From: Tetraselmis striata | Lineage: Eukaryota; Chlorophyta; Chlorodendrophyceae; Chlorodendrales; Chlorodendraceae | NCBI GenBank assembly: GCA_006384855.1 | Contig: VCJN01003490.1 | Location: 124,001 to 188,000 of the forward strand | Direction of reading: 5' to 3' | Length of the DNA stretch: 64,000 nt | In this document: in pieces, positions 43,341 through 54,830 of the stretch | Layout of the letters: each line of letters begins with the position of its first letter | Position numbering within the stretch: position 1 is the first letter of the stretch | The notes under the pieces: model-generated | Told to the model about the DNA's origin: nothing | What the model saw: the letters and a program-made list of their open reading frames with translations, nothing else | Database searches by the model: none | Position numbers and translations under genes: made by a program

Positions 43341-45160
43341 TATATACCTGCCTGCCCCGGTGCCCGTCTATCCCGAGCCGCCACGCAAACACCGTTGTAC
43401 AACCCGAGCATTGTGGCCACGCACGCCGCCACGGATATGGTGGACCAGCGAACATGCACGCGCATGGCGCTCTCTGCATGTGCCACATCGGAGATATAGC
43501 GCAATATAAATTTCGCGGTACGTTATTTAGTACTCTAGAATAGTGTATCATGTTTTTCGCTCATTTCTCGGTATATTTCGCTCGTGTGCTGCGCAACATG
43601 GCGCGAAGACAGCCTCACAACACTTCCCGCAGTAACGGTACGACATTTCGCGATCCGACTACGGTACGAATAATTTGTCCACGCGCGCCGCGCCTGCTTG
43701 CTTGCGCCGCGGGATCCGCGTCGCGCCTCCCGAAGTACCCACCCGGCATTGCGGGGGGCGAATCATGCATCCTCTAGCGCACCCCCGTCCATCCCACCAG
43801 CTCCCGCCCGCCCCGCCGTAGCCCTATCTTCTAACCCCTTCGAGGACACATGGCGAACACGGATGGTTCGGGGCACGTGTATGTCCCGGGACGGCGGCCG
43901 CGAGGTCCGTCCTCGAGACTGCCGACGCTTGACCACGCACCCGCCCCCATCGGGGATTTGCGTTTTGCTGACACCATACGCCCTTAAGGCCAAAACAGAT
44001 TGAATAGAAAGGCAGTTAAGTCAGATTAGGAGGCATAAATAGTGTACGTTTTCCGCCCCTAGCTGGTCCGACGGAGCCTGTGCCATCAGTGCGAAGTTTA
44101 TGGTTGGGGCGGCGCTTAAATCGGTTGCTGCGGGGTCGCCACTGAGATCCCGCAACACGTCGCCTGCGTGACCGTAGCGGCCGCGACCCGCCCACCATCG
44201 CCGCATATAGAGGTACTGCTGGCGCTAGGGGCGGTCGCGGTGTCGGTGGTTGACATACATGGGCTTGCTAGAGGCTAGAGAATGGGCAATGGGCCGGGCG
44301 ATGTGCGCGTCGAGATGCCGCATGTGCACACGGTACTACCGGCGTGAATAACCGCACATCGGATCTTACATTCGGGTAGTTTTCGCAATATCGTACGGCG
44401 GGTTACCGCGGGAAGTGTTGTGCTCATGTCGGCCGCAACTGCGGACGGGCAGTGCCGTTCGGCTCACGGAGGCAGGGGGGGCTATGCTCACGGCCTCATG
44501 CCCGAGCCGAACTGGCACCACTTGCCCTGAAAATAAGATAGGTAAATAGCCTATCTCATATGGGTGCTATACAACCATTGAGCAAGATGTCGGGGGCTCC
44601 AGGGACGGTGGCCCATTTGCCCCGGATCCAAGAAACCGTCCGATATTGGAAATTGCGTTTTCGGAAATACACTCTCGGCCTCAACCCCTCCTACTTAGCG
44701 GCTGAGGTAACTCTCTACTTATCGATCGTATTAGCGCTAGGAGAGGCCCATACGCAGGGGTGACGCCCGTTGGTGGTAAGTTTGCGGTCAATCTCGGTCG
44801 ATGCCGGCCCGATGGGGCCGAGCGACCCGGATTTTCTGCGCTCTCGACCCCCTTCCGCATAGGCATCCTTTACCACCTGCAGCTTGCTATTTAGCCCGCC
44901 GCACATGTGCCGTCCCATGGCATAGCTTTTAGGGGCGCGGTAGAGCTCATGAATGGTCCATGAGGTGGTCGATGCGCGGTGCCCCACCTCTCTTTGCTCT
45001 CTCTCTCTCTCTCTTCTCCCATCTCATACATATACATAGGGGTGCAATCTCTTCCGCATTTTTGAGCAGAGATTAGATAAACATGCTGAATGGGGGGCCG
45101 CTCAACCCCCACCTGTAGATGAGTGGTCGACGCGCCACCCATCTACCTACGCCTACCAAA

Positions 45161-45209
45161 GGTCACCATCGCTAGCATACCCATGTGCTGTATGCTAGCG
45201 ATGGAGACC
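45161..45209. repeat. Perfect 15-bp inverted repeat with 9-nt loop
   Basis: CCATCGCTAGCATAC (45166-45180) and its exact complement (45190-45204). Beyond one A/A mismatch, GGTC and GACC extend the stem. Confidence 0.7.
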
Positions 45210-47149
45210 ACTAATATGGTTCGATTCGCCTGCGTGCTTGTAGGTACACCGGGAGTCAATGGAGTGACGGGTAGCTGTGATAATCTTTAGAAATAGCGGA
45301 AATACGGTTAACTGAAGGAGGCGAGACACGGGCTGAATTGCACGATTCTTCACCCGTGCCGCCTCACCAGTAAATTCCACACGATTTGGGCCATATCGCC
45401 CCCCTAGCCCCAAAGGGGCCAGGGGTGGTGGTCTAGAGGTTCTCGTTCATGTCGTGTGAACTGCTAGTGGCCGATGCGGGGGTGTTGGGATGGAGGTGGT
45501 CCTTGTACGGGTACATGAGACACCATACGCACGCTATATATCCGATTCAAAACACCGTGTAGGTGCGCCGTGCGGGTGCAATAACTACATCAGCCGCACT
45601 AACTTGCGGCTCACCACATCACACCCCTCAGACACGCACGACCTCTTCTCTGCGCTGCCGCCATGCCCTTAACGGTGTTAGGCGGCACCCTTTCGCTCGG
45701 TTTGCCTTAGCGTCGCCCTCGATATGGCATTCGCGTGCTACTACCAACGTGGAAAAAAGCTACGATACGCAGTTTCAATGACCACAAGCCCGGTGGTCAT
45801 TATTATTGGTATTGATGCCTAGCTCTCTTTGCAATGGAAGACGGGTCTACATCCATACAGTGTATGCAACGCGGTGCTCCGGTGCCCAACCACTTTGTGG
45901 CCGGCGTGATAACGTCGCAGCAACACTTGCCGCCACGCAGCATGCCATAGCAAATGGCATGCTGGCAGAGTGGCTGCACGCACTACGGAGCGATCATATG
46001 GGTAGCGGGCAAACCAACAGCGTGCCATCTCTAGGGCTTCTAGAGGGCAATGCACGAATCGCTTGGCGTAGTGTCATATAGTTAGCTAGGGATTGACGGT
46101 CTAGCATACCATTATATCTCATGCCATGTTGGTTTTTGCTTGCTTGATGTGATCAAACTGATGATTTGATCCAGCTTGCATTCTGTGCATTCATTCCTCT
46201 ACACTTAACAAACAGCACCCTCGCTGATATCATATTGGCTCGACGTGCGCGTTTGACAGCTCTTTTTAGTGTGTATATATATATATATCTATATATCTAT
46301 ATATATGTCAACTTCCAGGAATGAGGCGCTACTCAAAAAAGGGGGGGGGGGGGGGGGCACCTGAATAAACATATATTAAAAGGTGATGGCCTAATAATAC
46401 TGACTGATGATCGAGTACTGACTTATATACAATAAAATACTCGCGTACCTTCTACTACTCGTACTCCTCTACCGCCTACTACCTGTACCTACCGCGCGAA
46501 GTATTTAGCGCAGCCCCGATTTCAAAAGCTATGCTGCGCATCAGTGTGCATTTACATAGTCGCGAGACCCTTCTGCCCGTACTCGTACTGCTAATGATTT
46601 AGTGTAATCATCCTACTTCATGGTAGTAGGCACGCCTCGCGCGTTAATATCAGCGCGCATTTCGGCTCGAGGGAGTACGGTACGGTACTGGAGTTGGTAC
46701 TGCGCCGGATACATCTAAGCTAACGAATCATTGAATCGGGCGGCTGACCGCGCCCCGATTTAAGGTACGGTTACTTGGTTGTAAGAGTGCTACAGTATTG
46801 TCACTGTATACACAAAAAACCTGAGGTATTCCGGCAGTAGTTCAGTACCCGGACCAGTACTTCTGTTTGTTGTGCGGATCAGCGGATATGTTTAAGCCCT
46901 GCTGATGCAAAAAATTCACTCGGACCAGTACCGTACCGTACTCCCGCGAAATGCGCGATGATAATAGCGCGACTGTGTGCTGCTGGAGTGGGGCACGCGT
47001 AGGTCGTACCGTAGTGACTACCTGCTGTATAGTAGGATTTATACCGTATCTGCTAGCCCATGTAAAGTATTTATACCGTATCGCCTTCTGCTGCTAGCTC
47101 ATGTAAGTAATTTATACCGTAAGGATTACACATCATCATTACACATCAT

Positions 47150-47220
47150 CACTTTGCTGGCAACATTTCATGATTGCTGTCAGTTCTGTTTAAAAAGCCC
47201 TGATGTGATAAGTAATAAAA
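47150..47220 (+). repeat. LINE family 1 3'-end fragment
   Basis: Matches the last 70 bp of 28514-29338: TTGCTGGCAACATTTCATG, then AAGCCCTGATGTGATAA. Heavily 5'-truncated. Confidence 0.6.
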
Positions 47221-47561
47221 TATACTACACATCATCAGCATTTCGAGTACGGGCAGAAGGGTGCATGCGAAGTACAGCAGGGTAGTCGGGCAGGCGGGAC
47301 GGGGTATATAAACCGGCATGTCCCGGGCGGCGTCTTGTTACCGCAAGCGACAGAAGACAATCCCGATTTTACCCCCGACACTCGACACTCGACCTGGAGG
47401 AGCACTGCCCAGCGTAGTGGATTCCACGCGGACAACCGGAGCGGCAACACGCGTCGAATCAATAAATCGTTCGAAGCCATCGGCCCTACCGGTACTTACT
47501 TCCGGGTGGCAGGGTCGAGCCGAAGGGCGCGTTCTGCAGTGCTCCTCTCCCCGTCGTAAAA

Positions 47562-49479
47562 ATGGCCAAAGGTCTCCGCACGGCGGCGTTCGCAGTCGCG
47601 TCTCTACTCCTCCTTCAGGCAGCACTTGCAAATCCTGGCAAAGGGAACGGAAAAGGCCCCCCGGACGGGCGTGGCGTCGGCGGTGGCAGTGGTCTTGCCA
47701 ACGGACACGGCCACGCGAACGAGGCAGCTATCAATAAGGGTGAGTCCCGCTCGGTTTTGGCGTTGCTACGTTGTTGCTACCAACGCTCCGCTGTCCCGCA
47801 GCAAAACGCGTGCTCCGCACTAAAGAGGCTCGCGCAGTTCCACTGACAACAGGTTGGTTGCCGCGCATACAGACGTACCAGGGCTTATCGATGGCTGCCT
47901 TGCCCCGGACTACGACGGGATCAAGGCATTCTTTGGAATCGAGTACGCCGAAAAGCAGGTGGCCAAGGGGCTCTTGAAGAAACCCGATCGTGATGAGCCG
48001 TCGACTCGGGGGACCACGGGTATCGAGAGCTGGCTGTGGAGGGACAACGTTGGCAGTGACGGCGTCATCCAAATTCCTTACGTAAGCTTACTCACTGCGT
48101 ACTCACATGTCTCCACATGCTTGTCGGTGTGCCGAGAGCTGCGATGCCGTGTTTGCGCACAACCTGACATGCCGATGCTGAAAGTGATTTGCTTGTTTGC
48201 CCAGGTTTTCGCGGAAGGCCACGAGTTCCCGGCCGATCAAGTGGCTACTATCAACAACGCGTTTGCGGCCCTGGGCGACTCCGTCGGCATCCTCAACTTC
48301 CGTCCGAAGCAGGCCAGCGACCCCAAGTGGATCAGCGTCCAGGGTACTGCCAACTCAGGATGCTGGTCATACATCGGCCAGTCCAGCCTCGCCAGCGGCG
48401 GCCAGCCTCTGAATCTCCAGCCGAATGTGAACGGATGGGGATGTGTCTGGACAGGCACCATTCAGCACGAGATGATGCACGCACTGGGCTTCTACCACGA
48501 GCAGTCTCGCCCTGACCGGGACGACTATGTCACCATCCTGTTCGACAACATCACACCTGGCAAGGAGCACAACTTTGAGAAGTCGTCCAACATCAACAGC
48601 ATGGGCAGCACCTACGACTACGGCTCCGTGATGCACTACGGCAGGACAGCCTTCGCCAAGGAGAGCGGCTTGACGACAATCGATTCCCACGGCAACTCCA
48701 TAGGCCAACGCAACGGCGCAAGCGCCTCAGACGTCGAGCAGATTCGCCTGCTGTACCAGTGTTCCTTCGGAGTGCGCGGTCTCGCTTCCTACCTCGCTGA
48801 ACCCTGCACTGCGGACTGCAAGTGCGCCGAAGGTATGACGGGCTGCGGTGGCAACGACGACGCCTGCCACGGAAGTCTCGTCTGCTCGGTCGACACCTGC
48901 ACAGCCGCTGCGCCGACTCTATCTCCCACGCCGGCCCCGACCCCAGCGCCTACAGCAGTGCCAACTCCCGCTCCTACAACCGCGGCTCCTACCCCGGCCC
49001 CCACTCCGGCGCCAACCCCTGCCCCAACTCCAGCGCCGACCCCTACACCGACTCCCGCTCCTACAACCTCGGCCCCCACTCCGGCGCCAACGCCCGCACC
49101 CACTTCGGTGCCAACGACCGCTGCGCCAACCCCGGCTCCAACTCCGGCGCCAACCCCGGCTCCCACTCCGGCGCCAACCCCCGCCCCAACTCCGCCGCCG
49201 ACTCCTGCACCGACTCCCGCTCCGACAACTGCGGCTCCTACCCCGGCTCCCACTCCGGCGCCAACCCCTGCCCCAACTCCAGCGCCGACTCCTGCACCGA
49301 CTCCCGCTCCTACAACCGCGGCTCCTACCCCTGCACCCACTCCGGCGCCAACGCCTGCCCCAACTCCAGCGCCGACACCTTCGCCCACCCCCGCCTGTGG
49401 CCTGCAATCCGCATTCTGCACTCAGAAGAGCGACTGCTGCTCCAACAAGTGCAACAAGAAGCATGGCTGCATGAATTAG
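47562..49479 (+). CDS. Secreted astacin-family metalloprotease with Pro-Thr repeat stalk and C-terminal knottin-like domain
   Basis: Three exons, 47562-47739, 47873-48081 and 48205-49479, with GT-AG borders and consistent phase; 553 residues. A signal peptide ([16 protein letters not shown]) and Gly-rich propeptide precede the M12A catalytic domain. Zinc-binding [11 protein letters not shown] (217-227) is followed by the astacin [10 protein letters not shown], and the Met-turn SVMHYG lies further on. A Cys-rich segment (about 325-355) links to a long stalk of PTPAP / TTAAPTPAP repeats (about 48910-49390), probably extended and glycosylated. The last 26 residues hold six cysteines spaced 6-5-0-3-5, a knottin-type pattern. 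It probably acts at the cell surface or in the wall matrix; the substrate is unknown. Repeat-rich DNA here is prone to length change. Confidence 0.85.
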
Positions 49480-50950
49480 GAACATGCTTTCTGGATGTAC
49501 GTCTTGCAGCATGAGCAGCTGAGCATGAGCAGCACACAGGCCCGGAAATAACAACGCATCTATAATATAATGCGGTATGATTCGCCGCAGACATGCTGTA
49601 GCTGTTGTCCTTCATTTCTGTGTAGCATCGACATGCTGGGGGCATCTAAACTGCATGAATTCATACCCAATTGATGGGGACCACGCGCAGGGGTAGCGCG
49701 TGGGAGCCGAGCGGCACTGAAAATTGCTGTAATTATAAGACTTCCGCGATGCCACCAAAACCTGTTTAGGTTTTCAATGCATGCAACCCTTTTGCTGCGA
49801 GCGAGATGTGGCTATGGAATGACGGGGGATCCTCCACCACCACCTCCATGAACCCTATCCTATAGCCTGAGATACACTGCCGGCATGAATTGCAAATCAA
49901 CATCTGGGTCGCCTACATTTGATCATGATGCGCTTCACAGCAAAAGGCATTGCTTTACAAACATCCCGGAGCTGCTAGAGTAAACATTCTATATCTATTC
50001 TGCATAGCTTCCAGAACGCTGTTTGCTGTGACAATGCGGGGGGGGGGGGGGGGGGGGGGGCTTGCGATAGTGACGACGCTGTCAAGGGTGGCAGAAGGTT
50101 ACGGGTGCCAACGCATATATGTAAGAAGGCTTGCCGTAAGCCTCAAATCGGGCACGTGCACAACTGATAACAACATTAGCCATAGTTTTGTTTACGGTGG
50201 ACCTGATAGCCATGGCGGGTTTTTACTGGTATCCGCAATGTTCTTATTATCGCATTGGCACCCGGACATTCATGATTAGGGGGAACAGCAGGTGCCTTAC
50301 ATTGACAAATCGATTGCAAGCGGGTCAGAGCGGTGTCACATCGTCCAGGACCAGGGGAAAGTTACAATATTGCCGAAAATATCAGTCGAGGTTATCAGCG
50401 GGAAAGGGGCATGTTGCAGCGGTGGCCAAGTTGATGAGGCTGATGACACGAAGGGTGTGTTGATGATCATGCCGTAGAAACTGAGCCACTGGCTGTGAAC
50501 GGGCAGCAGGTGTCGCGCGTAAAGGACCCAACTACCGCAGTTAATGCATGCGCCAACTACCGGCAGAGCGGAAGCTTCAAAGTGCTGCCGTGGGACATGG
50601 TTTGTGACTCTGAACGCACGGCTGCCACCATGTGAGCGCTGCCAAGCGAGGATTCCCGCTGCTCTTCTGGGCGCTACAGCGGATGGCAGTGCGACATTGG
50701 TTGCCGGTAGCGTCGTCGTGGCAATGAAGTTGGGGACGACCCGTCTGCAAGGCTGCTCTCGTATGTCCGCTGGGAGCCTTTGCCTGGATTGCCAGGCAGG
50801 CTGCTCCCCCTTTACACCTCCACCAGAGGCAAAGCTGCGCATTGTCGGGCACGGTCCAAGGGACTCTTGCTTCCCACAGGACTCTCGGAACCGCGGTGGC
50901 TCTGTCGATCTTGCACTTGTCAAAAGAGCCCGCCAGCGATAAGGGCCCTG
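49480..50950. other. Intergenic, no gene recognised
   Basis: Contains about 22 G (50039-50060). The frames at 50188-50942 show no motif, though part of 50500-50940 could belong to an untranslated region of the neighbouring gene. Confidence 0.45.
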
Positions 50951-52870
50951 TCAGTTGTTCCCGGGCTCCGCCGTGCGCACCACCGCCGTCCCCTTGTAGT
51001 ACACGCTGAACAGCGGCTCAGCGCGCTGCTGCCACAGCCGGCGCTGCGCCGCGCGCACAGCGGCCTCGTGCCGCAGCAATGCCTCCAGGTAGTTGAGCAG
51101 CATGGTGCTCCACACCTCCAGCATGCCGCCCGGCTGGGAGCACCAGTGCGTGCAGTCTGCCGCCCCGCCGCCGCGCAGCGTCTGCGGGTGCTGGGTGTGC
51201 GCCATCGCGGTCACCTCCCACAGACGGAATACCGGGAAGGCGGAGCCCAGCACCCGCCTCGCAATCGTGTCGCGGAAATTCTTCTTGACCATGGTGGACA
51301 TTGGCCATTGCTAGGGGCAAGCAACAATCAGGAGGGCGGGGCATCTTCCCGTTAGTGTTTCCTTGGTGTTGCGCGGTCATCAACAGATACTGTAGAAGCC
51401 CCTCTTAACAAAACATGTTGTAATATCAATCCCTTGATCCTCCCCCTCCCCCCCCCAGTTCATAATAAATCGTAAAACCAAAGCATAAGGTTCCTTCTGT
51501 GTAATGATAGCTCCAGTATTATAAAGGTTCAACTTCTTCATACCGACTCCATTACTTTTCCCTGCTATCCACATGCCAAGGAATATAAGTCTACTCCTAG
51601 ATATATACTCGGATATAATGCGATATAACATCAAGGAGTAAACCGCTGTGATTCAGTGATTCAACTAAAGAAGCTCTCATGTGCTAGCCAAGGCTGGGCC
51701 TGCTGGAAACAGGGGGTGGCACGCACGGTGCAACGGAAGGTCGCAGGGTCCACCCGGGAAAGTCGCCGGCGGTCGCGGTAGCGCCCCCGCGGCGGGTACG
51801 CGCCGCCGGGCGTGACGCCGAAGTGCTGCGCGGTGCTCTCGCGCCACACAAGCAGCGGCCCGGGGCGGCTGGCGGCCAGCACGTCCCGCAGGCGCGCCAA
51901 CGCGGTGTGGTACTGCTGCGGCACGTTGAAGTGGGCGCCAACGTTGGCGAGCACGATGTCGGAGTCGGCCAGCGCGTGGTACGCCCCGAGGTTGTCTGCG
52001 TCCAGCAGCTCCCGGCGGGCGTAGATGTAGCAAAGGGCGGCGGTCTGGTTGTCGGCGCCAGGCACCGCGTAGCGCAGGCACTCGCGGCTCAGCTCGGCGT
52101 ACGGCGTCCGGAAGCAGGGCAGCGTTAGACGTGCCGGGCCCAATGTGGCGGTCACTTCCGCGCGGGATGACACCTGCTCGCAGCCAGGCACAAGGTAGCT
52201 GCGCGGCCCGCGCACCAGTTCGGGGTTGCCGGGCAGCGCGTGAGCGCGCAGCCTGCCCGCCAGGTACTCGAACAGCTGCCGCGTGAGGGAACAGCCCCAT
52301 AGCACCAGCCGACGGCCCGCGAGAAGACGCAGCAGGCGGGGGGGCGAGAGGGGCGCCAACTCGCAGCCGGTTGGGCGCAGCTGAAGAGGCGCAAGCGTGC
52401 GGCAGTAGCCGCCCGACGCGTCCACGTACGGTCCCGGCGCCCAGTCATCCTCGAAGGGCTCCTGGAGCTCCTCCAGCGGGCCTGGAAGCCGCATCCCAGC
52501 GGGAACAGTCAGACCGATCGGCGATTGGACATCGATGTGGACCACCGGGGGGGGGGGGGGGGGGGGGGGGGATCGCAAGCAGATAAGTTGGCTGGCCGCC
52601 GGGTGGCGCGGGTGTGCAGCACGGCATGTTGCCGTATGCGCCGGCCGCGCAGCGGGTTGGCCTCACCTCGCGGGACTTCCTTGAGCGCCGCGAGGGGGCC
52701 GTGGTAGCACTGCCGTCGCGGCCGGCTGTCCCCCCTCCGCAGCCCCACCCGCACCCCCGAGCCACCGCGCGCCGCGCCGCCGACCGACCTCGCCGCGTCT
52801 AGAGAAAGCACGAGTAGCAGGAGCAAAGACAGTGGCGAGCTTCTTCCCCGGCGCGGCTTCCGCTTGAGTT
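50951..52870 (-). CDS. PC-esterase / trichome-birefringence-like (SGNH) protein, altered nucleophile motif
   Basis: Minus strand, at least two exons: about 52546-51664 and about 51310-50951. The family (TBL/PC-esterase, polysaccharide O-acetyl transfer) is recognised from CRTLAPLQLRPTGCELAPLS, LLAGRRLVLWGCSLTRQLFE at the block I position, and ADCTHWC (the DxxH block), followed by PGGMLEVWSTMLLNYL. Block I normally reads GDS; here it is GCS (codons near 52296-52288), so activity is doubtful or changed. A possible signal anchor (SPLSLLLLLVLSL) lies in another frame at about 52850-52800. The two frames meet at a run of 25 C (coding strand, 52571-52547); one extra C would join them. An intron spanning the run is the alternative. 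The start codon is unresolved. Confidence 0.65.
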
Positions 52871-53164
52871 GTGGGCCCCCAGCCAGCGGGCGTTGACCAC
52901 TACGTGCTGGTCGATGAGGCAAATAATAACTGGGTCGATGGTTGCATACTACTCGTACCGTTACGCAGCATCCGTGCGTCGTTATCTGTGATGTCCGCGA
53001 CAGACGCCGGCCGGCGGGAGCGGCGGCAGCGTCTAAAGGCATGGTGCGTCTGCCAAGGACAGCAGCAGTGGCTAGCAACTGTCAAGACACATCGGAGGAG
53101 TGGGTATTCGAGGTGAGGGCGGCGGAGCTCAATATCCTGCTGTCTCACACCACTATCGACCCCC

Positions 53165-53425
53165 TCGCCAACCGGGGTAAAGTAGAGTTCGCCCCGGGAC
53201 ATCGGCCGAAGCCGCCCCAGCACTCGACCTCGTGCGCCAGCTGCAGTCCTAGGTCTGGCATAAGGATTCTTAGACCTCATTCGAACCCCGAGGGGCTAAT
53301 GCATCAACCGGGTAAACCCGGGACACACCGGGCCGATACTGCCGAAATACATCGGCCAGGAATCGAACCCGGGTCTCGCATACGAGACGACCGCTCAACC
53401 GAGCGGACAAGGGATGATGTACCCC
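53165..53425 (-). repeat. tRNA-derived SINE copy
   Basis: Minus strand: head with the GTCCGCTCGGTTGAGCGG box-A region and GGGTTCGATTCCTGGCCGA box B, then a body with AAACCCGGTTTAC-type and CTTCGGCCGATGTCCC motifs. Slightly diverged from the pair at 53738-54270. Confidence 0.75.
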
Positions 53426-53480
53426 GGCAACCGGGGTATTTACAACACTTCGACACTGACGACGTACCGGCTCCTGCGCT

Positions 53481-53552
53481 CGGCTCGGGCGCTCAGTGGT
53501 AGAGCGAGTGACTACGAGTATGCAAGTCGGCGGCTCGAGACCGGCCGGGCCG
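53481..53552 (+). repeat. tRNA-like sequence (probable tRNA pseudogene or SINE head)
   Basis: 72 nt with a 7-bp acceptor stem (CGGCTCG/CGGGCCG, one G-U), a perfect D arm (CGCTC-AGTGGTA-GAGCG) and a T arm with four of five pairs around CTCGAGA. The anticodon arm does not pair in the standard register, so it is probably not a working tRNA. Confidence 0.4.
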
Positions 53553-53737
53553 TGAGAGCTTAGTCGTCACTGCATATTCGTACCGGTACTGTCTCATCTC
53601 GTAACAAAGACGCAGTGATTCAGTGCCGGGGTACGTCACGAATTGAATGAGGACCTGAAAAATGGGCCAACGTGCGGATAGGCGGGCTGGTCCCAGCTCG
53701 CCTAGGCCGTCTGTCCGGATTACGAGTACCTGTACCC

Positions 53738-53985
53738 GTAAAAGTTCGCCCCGGGACATCGGCCGAAGCCGCCCCAGCACTTGACGTGCGCCAACTGCAG
53801 TCGTAGGTCTGGCATAGCCCATAGACCATTGCCTCATTCGAACCCCGAAGGGCTAATGCATCAACCGAGTAAACCCGGGACACGCCGGGCCGATATTGCC
53901 GAAATACAACGGCCAGGAATCGAACCCGGTACCTCTCGCACACGAGACGACCGCTCTACCGAGCGGACAAGGGATGTACCTGTAC
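53738..53985 (-). repeat. tRNA-derived SINE, inverted member of a head-to-head pair
   Basis: Almost exact reverse complement of 54010-54270, from the box-A region to GGCCGATGTCCCGGGGCGAA and the TTTACGGGT end. Heads face each other across about 25 bp. Confidence 0.85.
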
Positions 53986-54009
53986 CCGTAATACCGGCAA
54001 AACCTTCAC

Positions 54010-54270
54010 AAGGTACATCCCTTGTCCGCTCGGTAGAGCGGTCGTCTCGTGTGCGAGAGGTACCGGGTTCGATTCCTGGCCGATGTATTTCGGCAATATC
54101 GGCCCGGCGTGTCCCGGGTTTACTCGGTTGATGCATTAGCCCTTCGGGGTTCGAATGAGGCAATGGTCTATGGGCTATGCCAGACCTACGACTGCAGTTG
54201 GCGCACGAGGTCAAGTGCTGGGGCGGCTTCGGCCGATGTCCCGGGGCGAACTTTACTTTTACTTTACCGG
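54010..54270 (+). repeat. tRNA-derived SINE copy
   Basis: Best-preserved copy. The tRNA-like head has TCCGCTCGGTAGAGCGG (box A) and CCGGGTTCGATTCCTGG (T arm, box B), then a body of about 180 bp and the repeated tail CTTTACTTTTACTTTA. RNA polymerase III transcription is inferred from the boxes. Confidence 0.8.
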
Positions 54271-54830
54271 CTCCTGCGACCTACCCGTAACTGAGTTACA
54301 GGTATAGCTACTCGACTACCGGCCGTAAAAGGATTAGTCGCTACTGCATATATATACAGGCCACAGGGTAGTTGTTTTGCCAGCCACGGGATGATGCAAT
54401 ATGGCGCAATACGCGCATGTGCGGTGGAATCAATACGCAGCAAATAATTCCCAATTATTTGCTTTTTATTTATTCCACCGCGCATTATTCGCTAAATTCT
54501 GCGAAACGTTCAAGCAGTTTTGTTGTTGTCAGCAGCGCACCAAGACCCTTCTGCCCCCCGCCCGCGTAAGGTGCCGTTCTTCCCCTCCAGATCAGTGCCG
54601 GTACCAGGTACAGGTAGTAGCGAGTAGCAGTGCCGCCAACGATGTGGCAGCCTCAGCAGGAAGTAGTCGCTGTATAGGTTCAGGCGGGCGCTTCCGCCGA
54701 CGCGCGGAATGGTGCCCCTGCCCCGTTGACCTGCCAAAACGTCGTCCCCTGGCTCGCTCCCCCCTCCCCTCGCCCCCCTCCTCCCGAGGCGTGCCGGTGT
54801 CCGGTCCTGCTGCTACCCGCCTAGCCCGGT
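54271..54830. other. Upstream region of the FkbM-like gene
   Basis: No gene seen. It includes a small imperfect inverted repeat around 54418-54478 (GTGGAATCAATACGCAGCA... / ATTCCACCGC). The promoter of the next gene is expected at its right end but cannot be assigned. Confidence 0.35.

Larger units (their letters stand above)
43341..47560. other. Gene-poor stretch with scattered short repeats
   Basis: No convincing coding sequence. It contains a (CT)n tract near 44995-45016, a near-perfect hairpin (45161-45209), an (AT)n tract (46272-46309), about 17 G (46341-46357), a LINE family 2 3'-end match near 47075-47110, and a LINE family 1 3' end (47150-47220). The astacin promoter should lie in 47220-47560; TATATAA occurs at 47304-47312. 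Confidence 0.45.

Noticed and set aside
48789..49421. 210-codon Gly-Val/Ala frame antisense to the astacin gene
   Set aside because: It is the complement of the Pro-Thr repeat codons, has no independent signal, and other frames there are open for the same reason.
53481..53552. Functional tRNA gene
   Set aside because: Acceptor, D and T arms fold, but the anticodon arm does not pair in the standard register.
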